64,000 nucleotides of DNA, from contig OZ245788.1 of assembly GCA_965228065.1 (NCBI GenBank), positions 3,968,001 through 4,032,000 on the forward strand, read 5' to 3'. A program made the position numbers and the translations under genes. The notes beneath the pieces were generated by a model. It made no database searches. It was not told where the DNA came from and saw nothing but the letters and a program-made list of their open reading frames with translations. The DNA is from Sphingobium_A sp965228065 (GTDB taxonomy: Bacteria > Pseudomonadota > Alphaproteobacteria > Sphingomonadales > Sphingomonadaceae). This document shows, piece by piece, positions 1 through 8,962 of the stretch; the first letter of the stretch is position 1, and each line of letters begins with the position of its first letter.

Positions 1-371
1 CAATCTCTGCTATCCGGGGCGCACAACATGGGCAAGGCAGGTGTCCCTCACCCGATATGACAAAGCCGTGTGAAATGAGCCGTAAGGCGATGCGGTGTGG
101 TCGCGGCTTTGCCAAGAAATCCGCTATTTGAGCGTTGCCGCACCTGTTACCATGCCCGCCTGCAATGGAGGGAGTTTTGGGCATGCCGCACGAAAACCGT
201 GGATCGTTGCGTTCAGCCTGGGCCTCGATGGCCGCCTATGCCGTCCTGCTTGCCATGTCGCGATCACGCTGCTGACGCGTGCGACCTTCCTGTTCATCCT
301 GGCGCTTCGTCTCAGGAATATCCCTGGGGTACAGGCGTATCGCTGTCGGCCGGCTCGCATGAGGGGATGAT
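1..371. other. Leading stretch without a convincing gene
   Basis: No reading frame here can be defended. A 30-codon frame at 183-275 opens with an ATG about nine bases after a GGAGGGAG ribosome-site-like sequence and has a short hydrophobic run (ASMAAYAVLLAM). It could be a decayed membrane peptide, but it is too short to call. The last bases contain the ribosome binding site GAGGGG (361-366) of the following phospholipase-D gene. Confidence 0.4.
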
Positions 372-1991
372 ATGGCGCGAACCGGGCGCGTGGTGATGTT
401 TGCGCTGAAATTGTTGCTGTTCGCGATCGTCGCGGCGATCGGCATCGGCATCGTTATCAGGTTGCTCAATCCGCTTCCCCCGCTGGAGCCGCGCAGTCCC
501 TCTCATGTGCTGGATGGCACCGGGGATACGCCGATCGGCCGGTTCGTCGAGCGGGCGGCGGGGCGCCAGCCTGGCCTGTCCGGCGTCCATCTCTTGTCCG
601 ATCCGCACGATGCCTTTGCCGCGCGCATCGCGCTGGCGCGCGCGGCGACCCGCAGCCTCGACGTCCAATATTATATCTGGAAGGGCGATATATCGGGCAA
701 GCTGATGATCGAGGAGATGCGCGCGGCCGCCGATCGCGGCGTACGTGTGCGGATGCTGCTCGACGACAATGGTGTGCCCGGCCTCGATCCGGTGCTGGCC
801 GCACTTGACAGCCATCCGAATATCGAAGTGCGCCTGTACAATCCTTTCATACTCAGATGGCCCAAAATGGCGGGCTATCTTGCGGATTTTCCGCGGCTGA
901 ACCGGCGGATGCACAATAAGAGCTTCACTGCCGACAATCAGGCGACGGTGATTGGCGGCCGCAATATCGGCGACGAATATTTCGCCGCCAGCGACGGCGA
1001 TTTCTTCGCCGACCTCGACGTCATCGCGATCGGCCCGGCGGTCGCCAGCGTTTCGGGCGATTTCGACCGCTACTGGAACAGCCAGTCCGCCTATCCCGCC
1101 GAACGCATATTGCCCGCACAGTCGAGGCAGGCAGGCACCGCGCTTCTCCACGCGCTGAAAGCTGGCAACCGTGGCGCCGCGGTTCAGGACTATCAAAGGG
1201 CGATCGGCAAGGCCGGATTTCAGACCGCACTTGAATCCGGGCAGCTCGAATTCGACTGGGCGCCGGTCAAGATGGTGAGCGACGATCCGGCCAAGACCGT
1301 CGGCAAGGCGGACAAGGGTGAATTGCTGACGACTCGCCTGTCCGCGATCGTCGGGGCGCCGGCCAGGCAGCTTTCGTTGATATCGGGCTATTTCGTGCCG
1401 GGGGCGGCGGGCGTCGATGCCTTTGCCCGGATGCAGGCGCGGGGTGCCGATGTGCGGGTGGTGACGAATTCGTTCGATTCCACCGATGTCTGGATCGTCC
1501 ATGCCGGATACGCCAAGCGCCGCGAAGCCTTGCTGCGTGCGGGAGTGCGCCTGTTCGAGATGCGCAGCGGGCGGGACAGTCGCGATCGGAACCGGAAATT
1601 GCTCGGCGCGGGGTCGGGATCGGGGCAGGGCAGTGACAATGGCCAGGTGCTGCGCGCCAGCGCGTCGATGCTGCACGCCAAGACCTTCACCGTGGACAAT
1701 GATCGCGTGTTCATCGGATCGTTCAATTTCGACCCGCGCTCGTTCGTGCTCAACACCGAACTCGGTTTCGTGATCGAAAGCCGGGAAATCGCGACGCATA
1801 TGCAGGCGCGGCTGGATGCGATGCTGGCCGGGAGCAGCTATCAGCTCGTGCTGACCCCGGCGGGCGCCATCAACTGGATCGAGCGGCACGACGGCAGGAC
1901 GATCGTCCACAGCCAGGAACCCGCAACGTCGCGCGCGCAAAGGATCGGCATCGGCATGCTGTCGTGGCTGCCGATTGAGTGGTTGCTGTGA
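372..1991 (+). CDS. Phospholipase D family protein (cardiolipin-synthase-like)
   Basis: The protein has 539 residues with two HxKxxxxD catalytic motifs, at about His181 (MHNKSFTAD) and His435 (LHAKTFTVD). Each is followed by the usual GG(R)N / GSFN segment, the signature of the PLD superfamily with two half-sites forming one active site. A single N-terminal hydrophobic segment (residues 12-32) should anchor it in the inner membrane with the enzyme domain outside. Length and layout fit bacterial cardiolipin synthases and related transphosphatidylases, so phospholipid headgroup exchange is the likely role, but the exact substrate cannot be read from sequence. The start is supported by GAGGGG five bases upstream. 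It appears monocistronic and converges on the serine hydrolase gene. Confidence 0.88.
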   Translation: MARTGRVVMFALKLLLFAIVAAIGIGIVIRLLNPLPPLEPRSPSHVLDGTGDTPIGRFVERAAGRQPGLSGVHLLSDPHDAFAARIALARAATRSLDVQYYIWKGDISGKLMIEEMRAAADRGVRVRMLLDDNGVPGLDPVLAALDSHPNIEVRLYNPFILRWPKMAGYLADFPRLNRRMHNKSFTADNQATVIGGRNIGDEYFAASDGDFFADLDVIAIGPAVASVSGDFDRYWNSQSAYPAERILPAQSRQAGTALLHALKAGNRGAAVQDYQRAIGKAGFQTALESGQLEFDWAPVKMVSDDPAKTVGKADKGELLTTRLSAIVGAPARQLSLISGYFVPGAAGVDAFARMQARGADVRVVTNSFDSTDVWIVHAGYAKRREALLRAGVRLFEMRSGRDSRDRNRKLLGAGSGSGQGSDNGQVLRASASMLHAKTFTVDNDRVFIGSFNFDPRSFVLNTELGFVIESREIATHMQARLDAMLAGSSYQLVLTPAGAINWIERHDGRTIVHSQEPATSRAQRIGIGMLSWLPIEWLL

Positions 1992-2036
1992 GCGGCGCGT
2001 GCCGATGCCAAACCGGCACGCCGCCCCAGATTTCGC

Positions 2037-3458
2037 TCATTTCGATTTCGCGGCCGGCGGCAATGCCGCCACGATCCGCGACAGATAGCGGTTGAAATCG
2101 AAATTCTGGCCCTCCGGCGTCCAGCCCAGACGGACGATCACGACATCCAGTGACGGAATGATGGCGACGATCTGGTGGTTGTGGCCCATCGCCATATAGG
2201 TGTCGCTCGGCAGATCTTTGAACATCCGGCGCTTCTCGCCGTCCTGATCGCCCTGGTTCAGCCAGAACTGCCCGCCATAGATCGGGCGCGGCGCGGCCAT
2301 GGTCGGCGTGCGCACGAAATCGACCCAGTTCTGCGACAACAGCCGCTTCTTCCCTGCCACGCCATTGTCGAGATAGAGCAGGCCGAACCGCGCCCAGTCG
2401 CGCGCGGTGGCATAGGCGTAGGAGCTGCCGACCGGCACGCCGGCTTCGTCGGGCTCGACCACCGTGCTCGTCATGCCAGCCGGTTCGAACAGGCGCTTGC
2501 GTGCAAAACGCGTGACGGCGTCCAGCGAGCCACCCGTCGCCTGGGTCACGATGCGGGACAGAATGTTGGTCGTGCCCGATGAATAGCTCCAGGCCGAACC
2601 CGGCGCCTTGTCGAGCGGCAGCGATGCGGCCAGCGCCCCCATGTCTGGCGCCGAGAACAGCATCCGGATGGAATCTGTGCCGGGCTCATAGCTTTCCTGG
2701 AAGCGCAGACCGCTCGACATGGTCAGCAACTGGCGCAGCGTGATCTGCCGGCGAGGATCGCCTTCGCCCTGCCATTCGGGAACAGGGGCAGGGGCATCGA
2801 GCTTGAGCACGCCGTCGTCGACCAGCAGGCCGACCAAAGTGGCCGCGATGCTCTTGCTTGCCGACCAGCCGAGCAGCCGGCTGTTGCGGTCGAAGCCGGG
2901 CGCATATTGCTCCGCGACGATCCGCCCGCCCTGGACCACGACGATGGCGCGGGTGTCGGGATAGCCATTCTTGTTCTGCTCGACAAAGGCGTCGTCGACC
3001 GCCTTTGCCAGGGCTGCATTGTCAGGCTTCGAACTATGGATTTTGGGTGTCGCATCGCCCATTGGCCAGGCCGTCGAGGGGCGCAATTTCATGGGGCGAA
3101 GCTTCGCCGCCTGCCGATCGAGTGTCGCGCGCTCGACGGTGCCCGACAATAATGTGCAGCCCACGCCGGCGCGGTAGAGTGCATTGCGCGACGCGCCACC
3201 CGGCGCGGACGCGGTGACGGTGCGATCCTTGCGGTCGACCGCAAGCGTGACCGATCGGGTGAACGGTGCCAGCGCGTGGATATCGTCGCGCAGCACATCG
3301 GTTTCCGCGCGTCCGGTCACGAACACGCCCGCACACGCGATCTGCGCGGATACCGCGATGCCCAGATCGGTCGGGCCGGAGACCGTCTCGGCCTGTGCCG
3401 GCGCGGCCAGCGACAGGGTCAGGCCGACAAGGCCCATTCCGGAAATCTGCCGGATCAT
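2037..3458 (-). CDS. Secreted beta-lactamase-fold serine hydrolase
   Basis: The protein has 473 residues. The start at 3458 gives a clean signal peptide (hydrophobic core, cleavage near AQA-E); the frame stays open further upstream but runs into the neighbouring gene. The class C beta-lactamase/penicillin-binding fold is shown by SxxK in WSASKS, by a tyrosine motif of the form YSSG (YxS where most relatives have YxN) and by a late GHNHQ segment before the last strand. Residues 20-130 form a separate N-terminal domain with no recognised motif. Proteins of this type are usually periplasmic esterases or D-amino-acid peptidases rather than true antibiotic hydrolases. It sits 38 bases downstream of the esterase gene on the same strand and is probably co-transcribed with it. 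Confidence 0.85.
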   Translation of the reverse strand: MIRQISGMGLVGLTLSLAAPAQAETVSGPTDLGIAVSAQIACAGVFVTGRAETDVLRDDIHALAPFTRSVTLAVDRKDRTVTASAPGGASRNALYRAGVGCTLLSGTVERATLDRQAAKLRPMKLRPSTAWPMGDATPKIHSSKPDNAALAKAVDDAFVEQNKNGYPDTRAIVVVQGGRIVAEQYAPGFDRNSRLLGWSASKSIAATLVGLLVDDGVLKLDAPAPVPEWQGEGDPRRQITLRQLLTMSSGLRFQESYEPGTDSIRMLFSAPDMGALAASLPLDKAPGSAWSYSSGTTNILSRIVTQATGGSLDAVTRFARKRLFEPAGMTSTVVEPDEAGVPVGSSYAYATARDWARFGLLYLDNGVAGKKRLLSQNWVDFVRTPTMAAPRPIYGGQFWLNQGDQDGEKRRMFKDLPSDTYMAMGHNHQIVAIIPSLDVVIVRLGWTPEGQNFDFNRYLSRIVAALPPAAKSK

Positions 3459-3496
3459 GAAAATTCCTTCGCAATCATATCGGGGTGGGGCGGATC

Positions 3497-4489
3497 TCAG
3501 GGCTTTGCGGCGGGCGTGGCCGGCAAGGCAAGATCGAATGCCGGCTTGAACGTCGCCCAGGGAACGCTGCCATGGGTTTCGCCCTCGAAGGTCTTGTAGA
3601 CGACCTTGTATCCCGGCCCGCCCTTCAGCGCCTGAAGGCGCTTTCCGAGCGCGCTGGCATTGTCGATCATCGCGGCTTCGGCAACGCTTTTGGCGATTTC
3701 CGCGCGGGTCATGCCCGGCGGCGGTTCGCTGCCGGGCGCAGTCTGTTCCAGTCCGCCGACCCCGATGAAGACTCGGGGAGCGGCGCCGCTCTTCAGCTTG
3801 CCGGCAAAGGCCGCTTCCCCCTTCAGTACATCGCGCCCCGCCCACCAGATTGACGGGCTGATCGCGAGATAGGTTTCGAAGGCTTGCGGACGCTTGAAGA
3901 GCGCGTTGAGCACGGCGAGCCCGCCCAGCGAGTGGCCGAACAGGGCGCTGCGCTTGGGATTGGTTGGAAACGCGCCGGCGACGAGCGGTTTGATCTCTGC
4001 CTCGATAATATCGAGCAGTACATCGGCACCGCCATATTCGATTTCGTTGAAACCCATCGCCTTCATCGGCTTTTCCATCTTGTCGCGTTCCGCGGGGGGG
4101 AGCGGAGTCGGCGTCAGATCGTAGAAGCGCCGCGCCATCGGGATCATCAGATTGTCGGTCGGATATCCGATGCCGACCACCACGGCCCCGGCAATCTCTC
4201 CGCCCAATGCGCTGCGCAGCCGGACTGCTTCGGTGACGCTGCCGAAATAGCCGTTGCCATCCAGGACATAGACCACCGGATAACCTCCCGGTGGCGGTGG
4301 GGTGTAGGGGGCGGCGATGAACAGCCGGTACGCCTTGCCATTCGCTTTGGCGGTGAAATCGATCTGCTGCGAAAGCCCGACGGTGACCGGGGTCTTGGGC
4401 GTCGCGGCCGGCGCGTTGGCAGGCGTTTGCGCGACTGCGGCGGACGAGCAGAACAGAGCGGCGGCCAGGGCCGGAACGAACATGCGCAT
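3497..4489 (-). CDS. Secreted alpha/beta-hydrolase esterase (Fes/IroE-like)
   Basis: The protein has 330 residues with an N-terminal signal peptide (cleavage near VAQ). The nucleophile elbow is visible in FGHSLGG. The surrounding pattern, with YVLDGNGYFG early and VVVGIGYPT after it, matches the putative esterase family that includes enterochelin esterase and IroE. A glycine- and proline-rich C-terminal tail ends in AAKP. The substrate is unknown; siderophore ester hydrolysis is one family activity but nothing nearby points to it. It is probably the first gene of a two-gene unit with the serine hydrolase. A 10-bp hairpin lies 57-82 bases upstream of the start. Confidence 0.85.
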   Translation of the reverse strand: MRMFVPALAAALFCSSAAVAQTPANAPAATPKTPVTVGLSQQIDFTAKANGKAYRLFIAAPYTPPPPGGYPVVYVLDGNGYFGSVTEAVRLRSALGGEIAGAVVVGIGYPTDNLMIPMARRFYDLTPTPLPPAERDKMEKPMKAMGFNEIEYGGADVLLDIIEAEIKPLVAGAFPTNPKRSALFGHSLGGLAVLNALFKRPQAFETYLAISPSIWWAGRDVLKGEAAFAGKLKSGAAPRVFIGVGGLEQTAPGSEPPPGMTRAEIAKSVAEAAMIDNASALGKRLQALKGGPGYKVVYKTFEGETHGSVPWATFKPAFDLALPATPAAKP

Positions 4490-4545
4490 ATGGTCTCCCC
4501 TTTTTTATGGGGATACATCAGAAACGGGCATTGAGCGAGACACCC

Positions 4546-4571
4546 GTCGTGCATGGACCAACATGCACGAC
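4546..4571. repeat. Perfect 10-bp hairpin upstream of the esterase gene
   Basis: The arms GTCGTGCATG and CATGCACGAC pair perfectly around the 6-base loop GACCAA. No T-run follows on either strand, so it is not a typical intrinsic terminator. It lies between the tRNA-like sequence and the esterase start and may be an operator or an RNA-processing structure. Confidence 0.4.
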
Positions 4572-4654
4572 GCGCGCGGGCAACAGCATCGAAACCCCGG
4601 ATTTCATGGTTCCGCGGGCTGTTCGAAGTATAGGGAGCGGAAGGGATTGGTGAC

Positions 4655-4727
4655 TGGTGGGCCCAGTAGGTCTCACACCTACATCCTGCCGTAATCTGCG
4701 GCGCGCTCTGCTTTAAGCTACAGGCCC
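4655..4727 (-). pseudogene. Degenerate tRNA-like sequence (tRNA-Ile-like) with encoded CCA
   Basis: Read on the minus strand this 73-base stretch begins GGGCCTGTAGCTTAAAGC and ends CTGGGCCCACCA. The ends form a seven-pair acceptor stem (two G-T pairs). The T arm is a perfect five-pair GTAGG/CCTAC stem with a seven-base loop, TGTGAGA, instead of TTCGANT. The anticodon arm can be drawn as GCCG-CAGATTA-CGGC, giving anticodon GAT but lacking the invariant T33. The D loop is shortened and lacks GG. The overall resemblance is to tRNA-Ile type sequences. It is most likely a decayed or divergent tRNA gene and unlikely to decode normally. Confidence 0.45.
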
Positions 4728-4786
4728 AAGTCCCCTCATTAACCGGCAGCCCCTAAGAACTGGTTACTGTACTGCAACGATCCTGC

Positions 4787-7700
4787 CTACACGATGAAGA
4801 ATTGCTCGAAGTCGATATAGGGTGTGACAATTGCTCCGGCCATGACATCGCTGGCGCCGAGCGACGTCACGTTCGTCATCTTGATGCGCAGGTCCGATGC
4901 GTCCAGCACGCCATCGCCATTGTCGAACCAGAGCGTCTGACTATCCTGCACGAACACCGCATCGAGCGTGGTGTCGCGCGGCGACAGCAGTGCCTGGGCG
5001 GATGCCAGGTCGGCGGCATTGCCGGCGAAGCGGATTGTCTGACCGGCGAGATGGGCCAGGTCGGCGATCCGGGTCGCATCCACCCGGTCGACGCCCGAGA
5101 CGAAATCGACGATCGTGTCGATGGCGGAGGCGTCGCTTTCGGCGAAGCGGGTGTAGACGAAGATATCGGCACCGCTTCCGCCGGTGAGCATGTCCGCTCC
5201 CAATCCGCCATAGATCAGGTCGCTGCCGCTGCCGCCGTCGATGATGTCGAAGAAGCTTTTGCCGAGGATGATGTCGTCACCGGCCCCGGCAACCACGTTC
5301 GCGGCCATGTGGGCGGATGTCGAGATGCGGTCGTTGCCGGTGCCGGTGCGGATATCGTTGCCACCCAGGATCAGCATATTGGCGGACGCGGCGGATGCAT
5401 CGATCGAGGCGCTGACCCAGCCGGCGAGATAGATATTGTCGGTGATGGTCACACGCTGCGTGTCGGTGCCGTCAAGATCGGCGGCACTGGTATCCAGCAC
5501 GACCGGACCATTGAGCGCATGCCGGCCCGAGGTGACGTTCACCTCGATGGTTTCGACATGGCTGACCCCCACCAGGCTGCCGACGATACCGTTGGTGGGA
5601 GGCAGAAGGCCGCCGCCGCGGATGAAGTCGATCGTGAGCACATCGGCGGAGCTGGTGCCCCCGATCAGCACGTCCTCGCTCTGGAGATTGGACGTATTGG
5701 ACACGAAATGTATCGCCGCGCTCGATTGCGATGCGTCGACCGTCCAATGACCGATACCGGCGACCAGCCGTCCCGTCACTGTCAATGGTGCCGTGAAATC
5801 CGCGCCCACGATCACATCATGGTCGCCCGTGCCGAAAGCGATATCCGTGATGCCTGCCGACTGCGCCGCGGCGCCCAGCGTTGCATGCAGAGGCGCTGCC
5901 CCCGCCTGCAGCCGCTCGATATTCGAAAGCGCCAGGAAACGGTCGTCGGTCAGCACGCCGCCGCTCACCGTCAGCGTATCGATGCCCCCGCCGCCGTCGA
6001 TCTTCAGCGTGGCGATCAGATCCGCAGCGTCCACCACGATCGTGTCGGTTCCCGCGGTTCCGCGGAAATCGATCGCATTCGCCACACCGACATTGTCCTT
6101 CACCAGGGTGCCGCCATGGATGACGAAACCATATGCCGTGCTGGTCAGACCCTCGGACAGTCGGAACGATGTCGCCGTGACGTCATAGGTCGTCGGCGTC
6201 GCGGCGGTTGCGCCGGTCACTGCCAGCGTGCCGCCCACCAGCCGTTCCACGCCGGTCACTTTGGCAAGGTCCAGCGTGCCCGATCCCGAAATCGTATCGA
6301 TGCCCGCACCGCCGTCGAAGATGCTGCCTGTCGACAGCGCCGCGGTCGCGACGATCAGATCGTCGCCGCCGCCCAGCGAGACGGTGACATTGCCGGCACC
6401 GATCGTGACTACGTCATTGCCCGATCCGGTGCGGACGATATCCCCGCCACCGGCGCTGACATCGACCGCGATGGCGACCGTATAGGCGCTGGCATCGGTC
6501 AGCGAACCGGATGATGAGGTTCCGACCACCCGGACGATGCCGGCCGCCTGGGCATTGGCGCCGAGCACCGTCGCGAACAGATCGGTCGTCTCGACCTGCG
6601 TGACGCGGATCACGCCCGCAAAATCGGCGTCCGAATAATTCTTTCCGCCGATGACGAGCACGGCACCCTCGGTGCCGCCGTCGATGACGTCGCGGTTGTC
6701 CAGATTCCTGCCGACGACAATGCGATCGAACCCGCCGCCGGTGCGTATGATATCGTCGCCCGCGCCGGTCACGATCGTATCGGCCCCGCCGAACACGTTC
6801 ACATTGTCCGATCCGTCGCCGAGCACGAGGGAATTGTTGCCCGCATAGCCCGCCGCGCTACTGCCGGTATAACGCACGCCTGTGGTTGCCTTGCTCAGAT
6901 CCAGCGTCACGTCGCCACGGCTCAACAACGCTGTCACGTCCCGCACGCTGGCATGCAATGCCTGTGCGATGACGAGGCTGCCCGCGCCGCCGATGGTGAT
7001 CGCGTTGGCGTCGACGTTCAGGTCCGTGACGGCGAAGGATTGTGTGAGCGGCGTGTCCAGCATCGTGATCGACAGCGTCTCGACCCCACCCGCCGCATTG
7101 GCCGTGCTGCCCACGCTGAGCGTGCCGATGCTTCCGGCGCTCAGTATGATCTGGGCGATCGTGCTGTCGCCGGCGACCGCCGAATCCTTGAACCGGACGT
7201 CGAACCGCGAAACGAAGCCGCTGAATTCCATCACCGCCAGATTGCCGATGTTGATGTAGCCGACCGACCCCAGCGGCGGCCGGGTAACGATCGTGCCGAT
7301 ATTGCTCGACGCGGAGAGGTCGATCGTCAGGGGTGCGGACTGGGCGTCCTCCACGATCAGCCGCTCGATATCGGTCAGCACGAACCCGCTAAAGCTGGTC
7401 GACGGCGTCGCTGCATTGACGCGAAAGACCACCTCGTCGGCATTGCCTGGCTGGCCCTGCACGTTCGCCGTCGCGATCGCCTGGTTGACGAAAGCGATCT
7501 GCGCGATCGGCTGCGCCGTGACGACGTAACTGCCCGTGCTGCTCCCTTCGGGTGTCACCGCGATATAATAGGTGCCGTTCATCTGCGCGACGAAACTGGT
7601 CGCCGAGCTTGATCCGCCCGCGACATTGCCGGTCGCCACAAGATGGATCGACGGATCGTAGATACGAAAACTGCCTGCCGCGAGCGTGCCCGCGCCGCTG

Positions 7701-8710
7701 CCCGCGCCCAGTATTTCGGCGCTCACGGTCTGCCCGGCGGTGAGCGTGATCGAATACCAGTCACTGTCGCCGACACCGTCGATCGTGCCGTTGGCGCGGC
7801 CGGCGACCAGCGCGTGGCTGGATTGTTCGCGGCCGAACGCGGCGTCGCCCGAGCGGCCTTGCGCGATTCCCGCCGTGATCCAGTGCCGGATCGCGCCATC
7901 GACAACCACAGCGCCGTTCTGCAGATCGGGATTGGACAGCAGATAGGCGATACCGTCGAACCCACTGGTCGCGCGGCCTTCCTTTGCGCCGATCACCAGA
8001 TAGTGATTGATCAGCGCGGTCACATCGGTTCCGAACGCGCGCGCGACATCGACGTTCGTGGCCGAATAGGCCAGCGCATCGAAACCGTTCGCCGATCGCC
8101 CCTCTGTATAACCCCAGCGAACATAGTGTGCCGCCAGGGCTGATTGGTCGGTACCATATGTCCGTGCGAGATCGGCATAGGAGGCGCCGTACAGCAGCGC
8201 GTCGAAGGCGGTGCTGGTGCGCCCTTCATTGATGCCATAACGAATATAATGCGCCGCGATCGCGGCGGGATTGTCGCCATAGGTGCGCAGGATGTCCAGG
8301 TTGGACGCCGAATAGCGATAGGGATCGAAGCTGTTCGTCGATCGCCCTTCGGTATAGCCCCAGCGGACATAATGCATCGCGAGAGCCGACTGGTCGGTGC
8401 CGTATGTCCGTGCGACATCGATATTGGATGCGCCGTAGAGAAGCGCGTCGAAGCTGGTGCTCGTGCGCCCCTCGTAGAAACCGTATTTGATGTAGTGTGT
8501 CGCGATCGCCGCCGTGTCGCCGCCATAGGTCCGCAGGATATCCAGATTGGATGCCGCGTAGAGATAGGGGTCGAACAGCGCGGGGACCCGACCTTCCGTC
8601 CGGCCATAGCGCTCGTAATGATCGCGTCCGGCCTGGGCATCCGCGCCCAGCACGAGGATAAGATCGCTATAGGACGCGATGTAGCGCAGCCCGTCGAATT
8701 CGGTCGCCAT
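4787..8710 (-). CDS. Large RTX-type secreted calcium-binding protein with seven 41-residue repeats
   Basis: The protein has 1307 residues. The start at 8710 is chosen because AAGGAG lies exactly six bases upstream; an ATG six codons earlier lacks this. Residues 5-286 are seven units of exactly 41 residues, each ending in (E/Q)GR and shaped like YxASNxDLxRxxGxDxxAxxxHY. Units 2/4 and 3/5 are most alike. Residues about 305-400 match a PPC-type beta domain (DSDWYSI, YYIAVTPEG). A long beta-rich region follows, with hemolysin-type nonapeptide repeats near residue 650 (GGADTIVTGAGDDIIRTGG) and 1125-1187 (GGSGSDLIYGGLGADMLTGG). The C-terminus (IFVYTRFAESDA, then FDNGDGVLDASDL) resembles type I secretion targets. 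It is likely exported by an ABC/TolC system and surface-associated. No dedicated exporter genes lie beside it. Confidence 0.85.
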   Translation of the reverse strand: MATEFDGLRYIASYSDLILVLGADAQAGRDHYERYGRTEGRVPALFDPYLYAASNLDILRTYGGDTAAIATHYIKYGFYEGRTSTSFDALLYGASNIDVARTYGTDQSALAMHYVRWGYTEGRSTNSFDPYRYSASNLDILRTYGDNPAAIAAHYIRYGINEGRTSTAFDALLYGASYADLARTYGTDQSALAAHYVRWGYTEGRSANGFDALAYSATNVDVARAFGTDVTALINHYLVIGAKEGRATSGFDGIAYLLSNPDLQNGAVVVDGAIRHWITAGIAQGRSGDAAFGREQSSHALVAGRANGTIDGVGDSDWYSITLTAGQTVSAEILGAGSGAGTLAAGSFRIYDPSIHLVATGNVAGGSSSATSFVAQMNGTYYIAVTPEGSSTGSYVVTAQPIAQIAFVNQAIATANVQGQPGNADEVVFRVNAATPSTSFSGFVLTDIERLIVEDAQSAPLTIDLSASSNIGTIVTRPPLGSVGYINIGNLAVMEFSGFVSRFDVRFKDSAVAGDSTIAQIILSAGSIGTLSVGSTANAAGGVETLSITMLDTPLTQSFAVTDLNVDANAITIGGAGSLVIAQALHASVRDVTALLSRGDVTLDLSKATTGVRYTGSSAAGYAGNNSLVLGDGSDNVNVFGGADTIVTGAGDDIIRTGGGFDRIVVGRNLDNRDVIDGGTEGAVLVIGGKNYSDADFAGVIRVTQVETTDLFATVLGANAQAAGIVRVVGTSSSGSLTDASAYTVAIAVDVSAGGGDIVRTGSGNDVVTIGAGNVTVSLGGGDDLIVATAALSTGSIFDGGAGIDTISGSGTLDLAKVTGVERLVGGTLAVTGATAATPTTYDVTATSFRLSEGLTSTAYGFVIHGGTLVKDNVGVANAIDFRGTAGTDTIVVDAADLIATLKIDGGGGIDTLTVSGGVLTDDRFLALSNIERLQAGAAPLHATLGAAAQSAGITDIAFGTGDHDVIVGADFTAPLTVTGRLVAGIGHWTVDASQSSAAIHFVSNTSNLQSEDVLIGGTSSADVLTIDFIRGGGLLPPTNGIVGSLVGVSHVETIEVNVTSGRHALNGPVVLDTSAADLDGTDTQRVTITDNIYLAGWVSASIDASAASANMLILGGNDIRTGTGNDRISTSAHMAANVVAGAGDDIILGKSFFDIIDGGSGSDLIYGGLGADMLTGGSGADIFVYTRFAESDASAIDTIVDFVSGVDRVDATRIADLAHLAGQTIRFAGNAADLASAQALLSPRDTTLDAVFVQDSQTLWFDNGDGVLDASDLRIKMTNVTSLGASDVMAGAIVTPYIDFEQFFIV

Positions 8711-8962
8711 GGCCAACTCCTTGTACACGTGTGGTCAGCAGTTGACGCGACCTGCACGGGCGGAAAGCTAGATGTTTATCGAAGAGATCACAACCTGTTG
8801 GCATTACGAGGCCGGTGCATCCACTGTGCCCCGCCGGGCGCTTTCGCGCGATCGCGACGGTCTTGCTGGCAATGGCCCCGTTTCCGTCGTTTATGTGGAG
8901 CGGACCGGGCGGAGCGTTCGCCCATCGATAGGGAGTGGCGCATGGGTGGTGCCGGAGCGATC

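Noticed and set aside
312..1940. 542-codon open frame antisense to the phospholipase-D gene
   Set aside because: The plus-strand frame has both HKD motifs and a ribosome site; the antisense frame has neither a domain nor a plausible start.
4802..6514. 570-codon open frame on the plus strand inside the RTX gene
   Set aside because: It is antisense to a well-supported repeat-rich coding region with high GC at third positions; the translation has low-complexity Arg/Asp runs and no domain.
7850..8698. Direct repeats that might be read as a CRISPR-like or tandem DNA array
   Set aside because: The period is 123 bases with no conserved short repeats and variable spacers; it is explained by the 41-residue protein repeats of the RTX gene.
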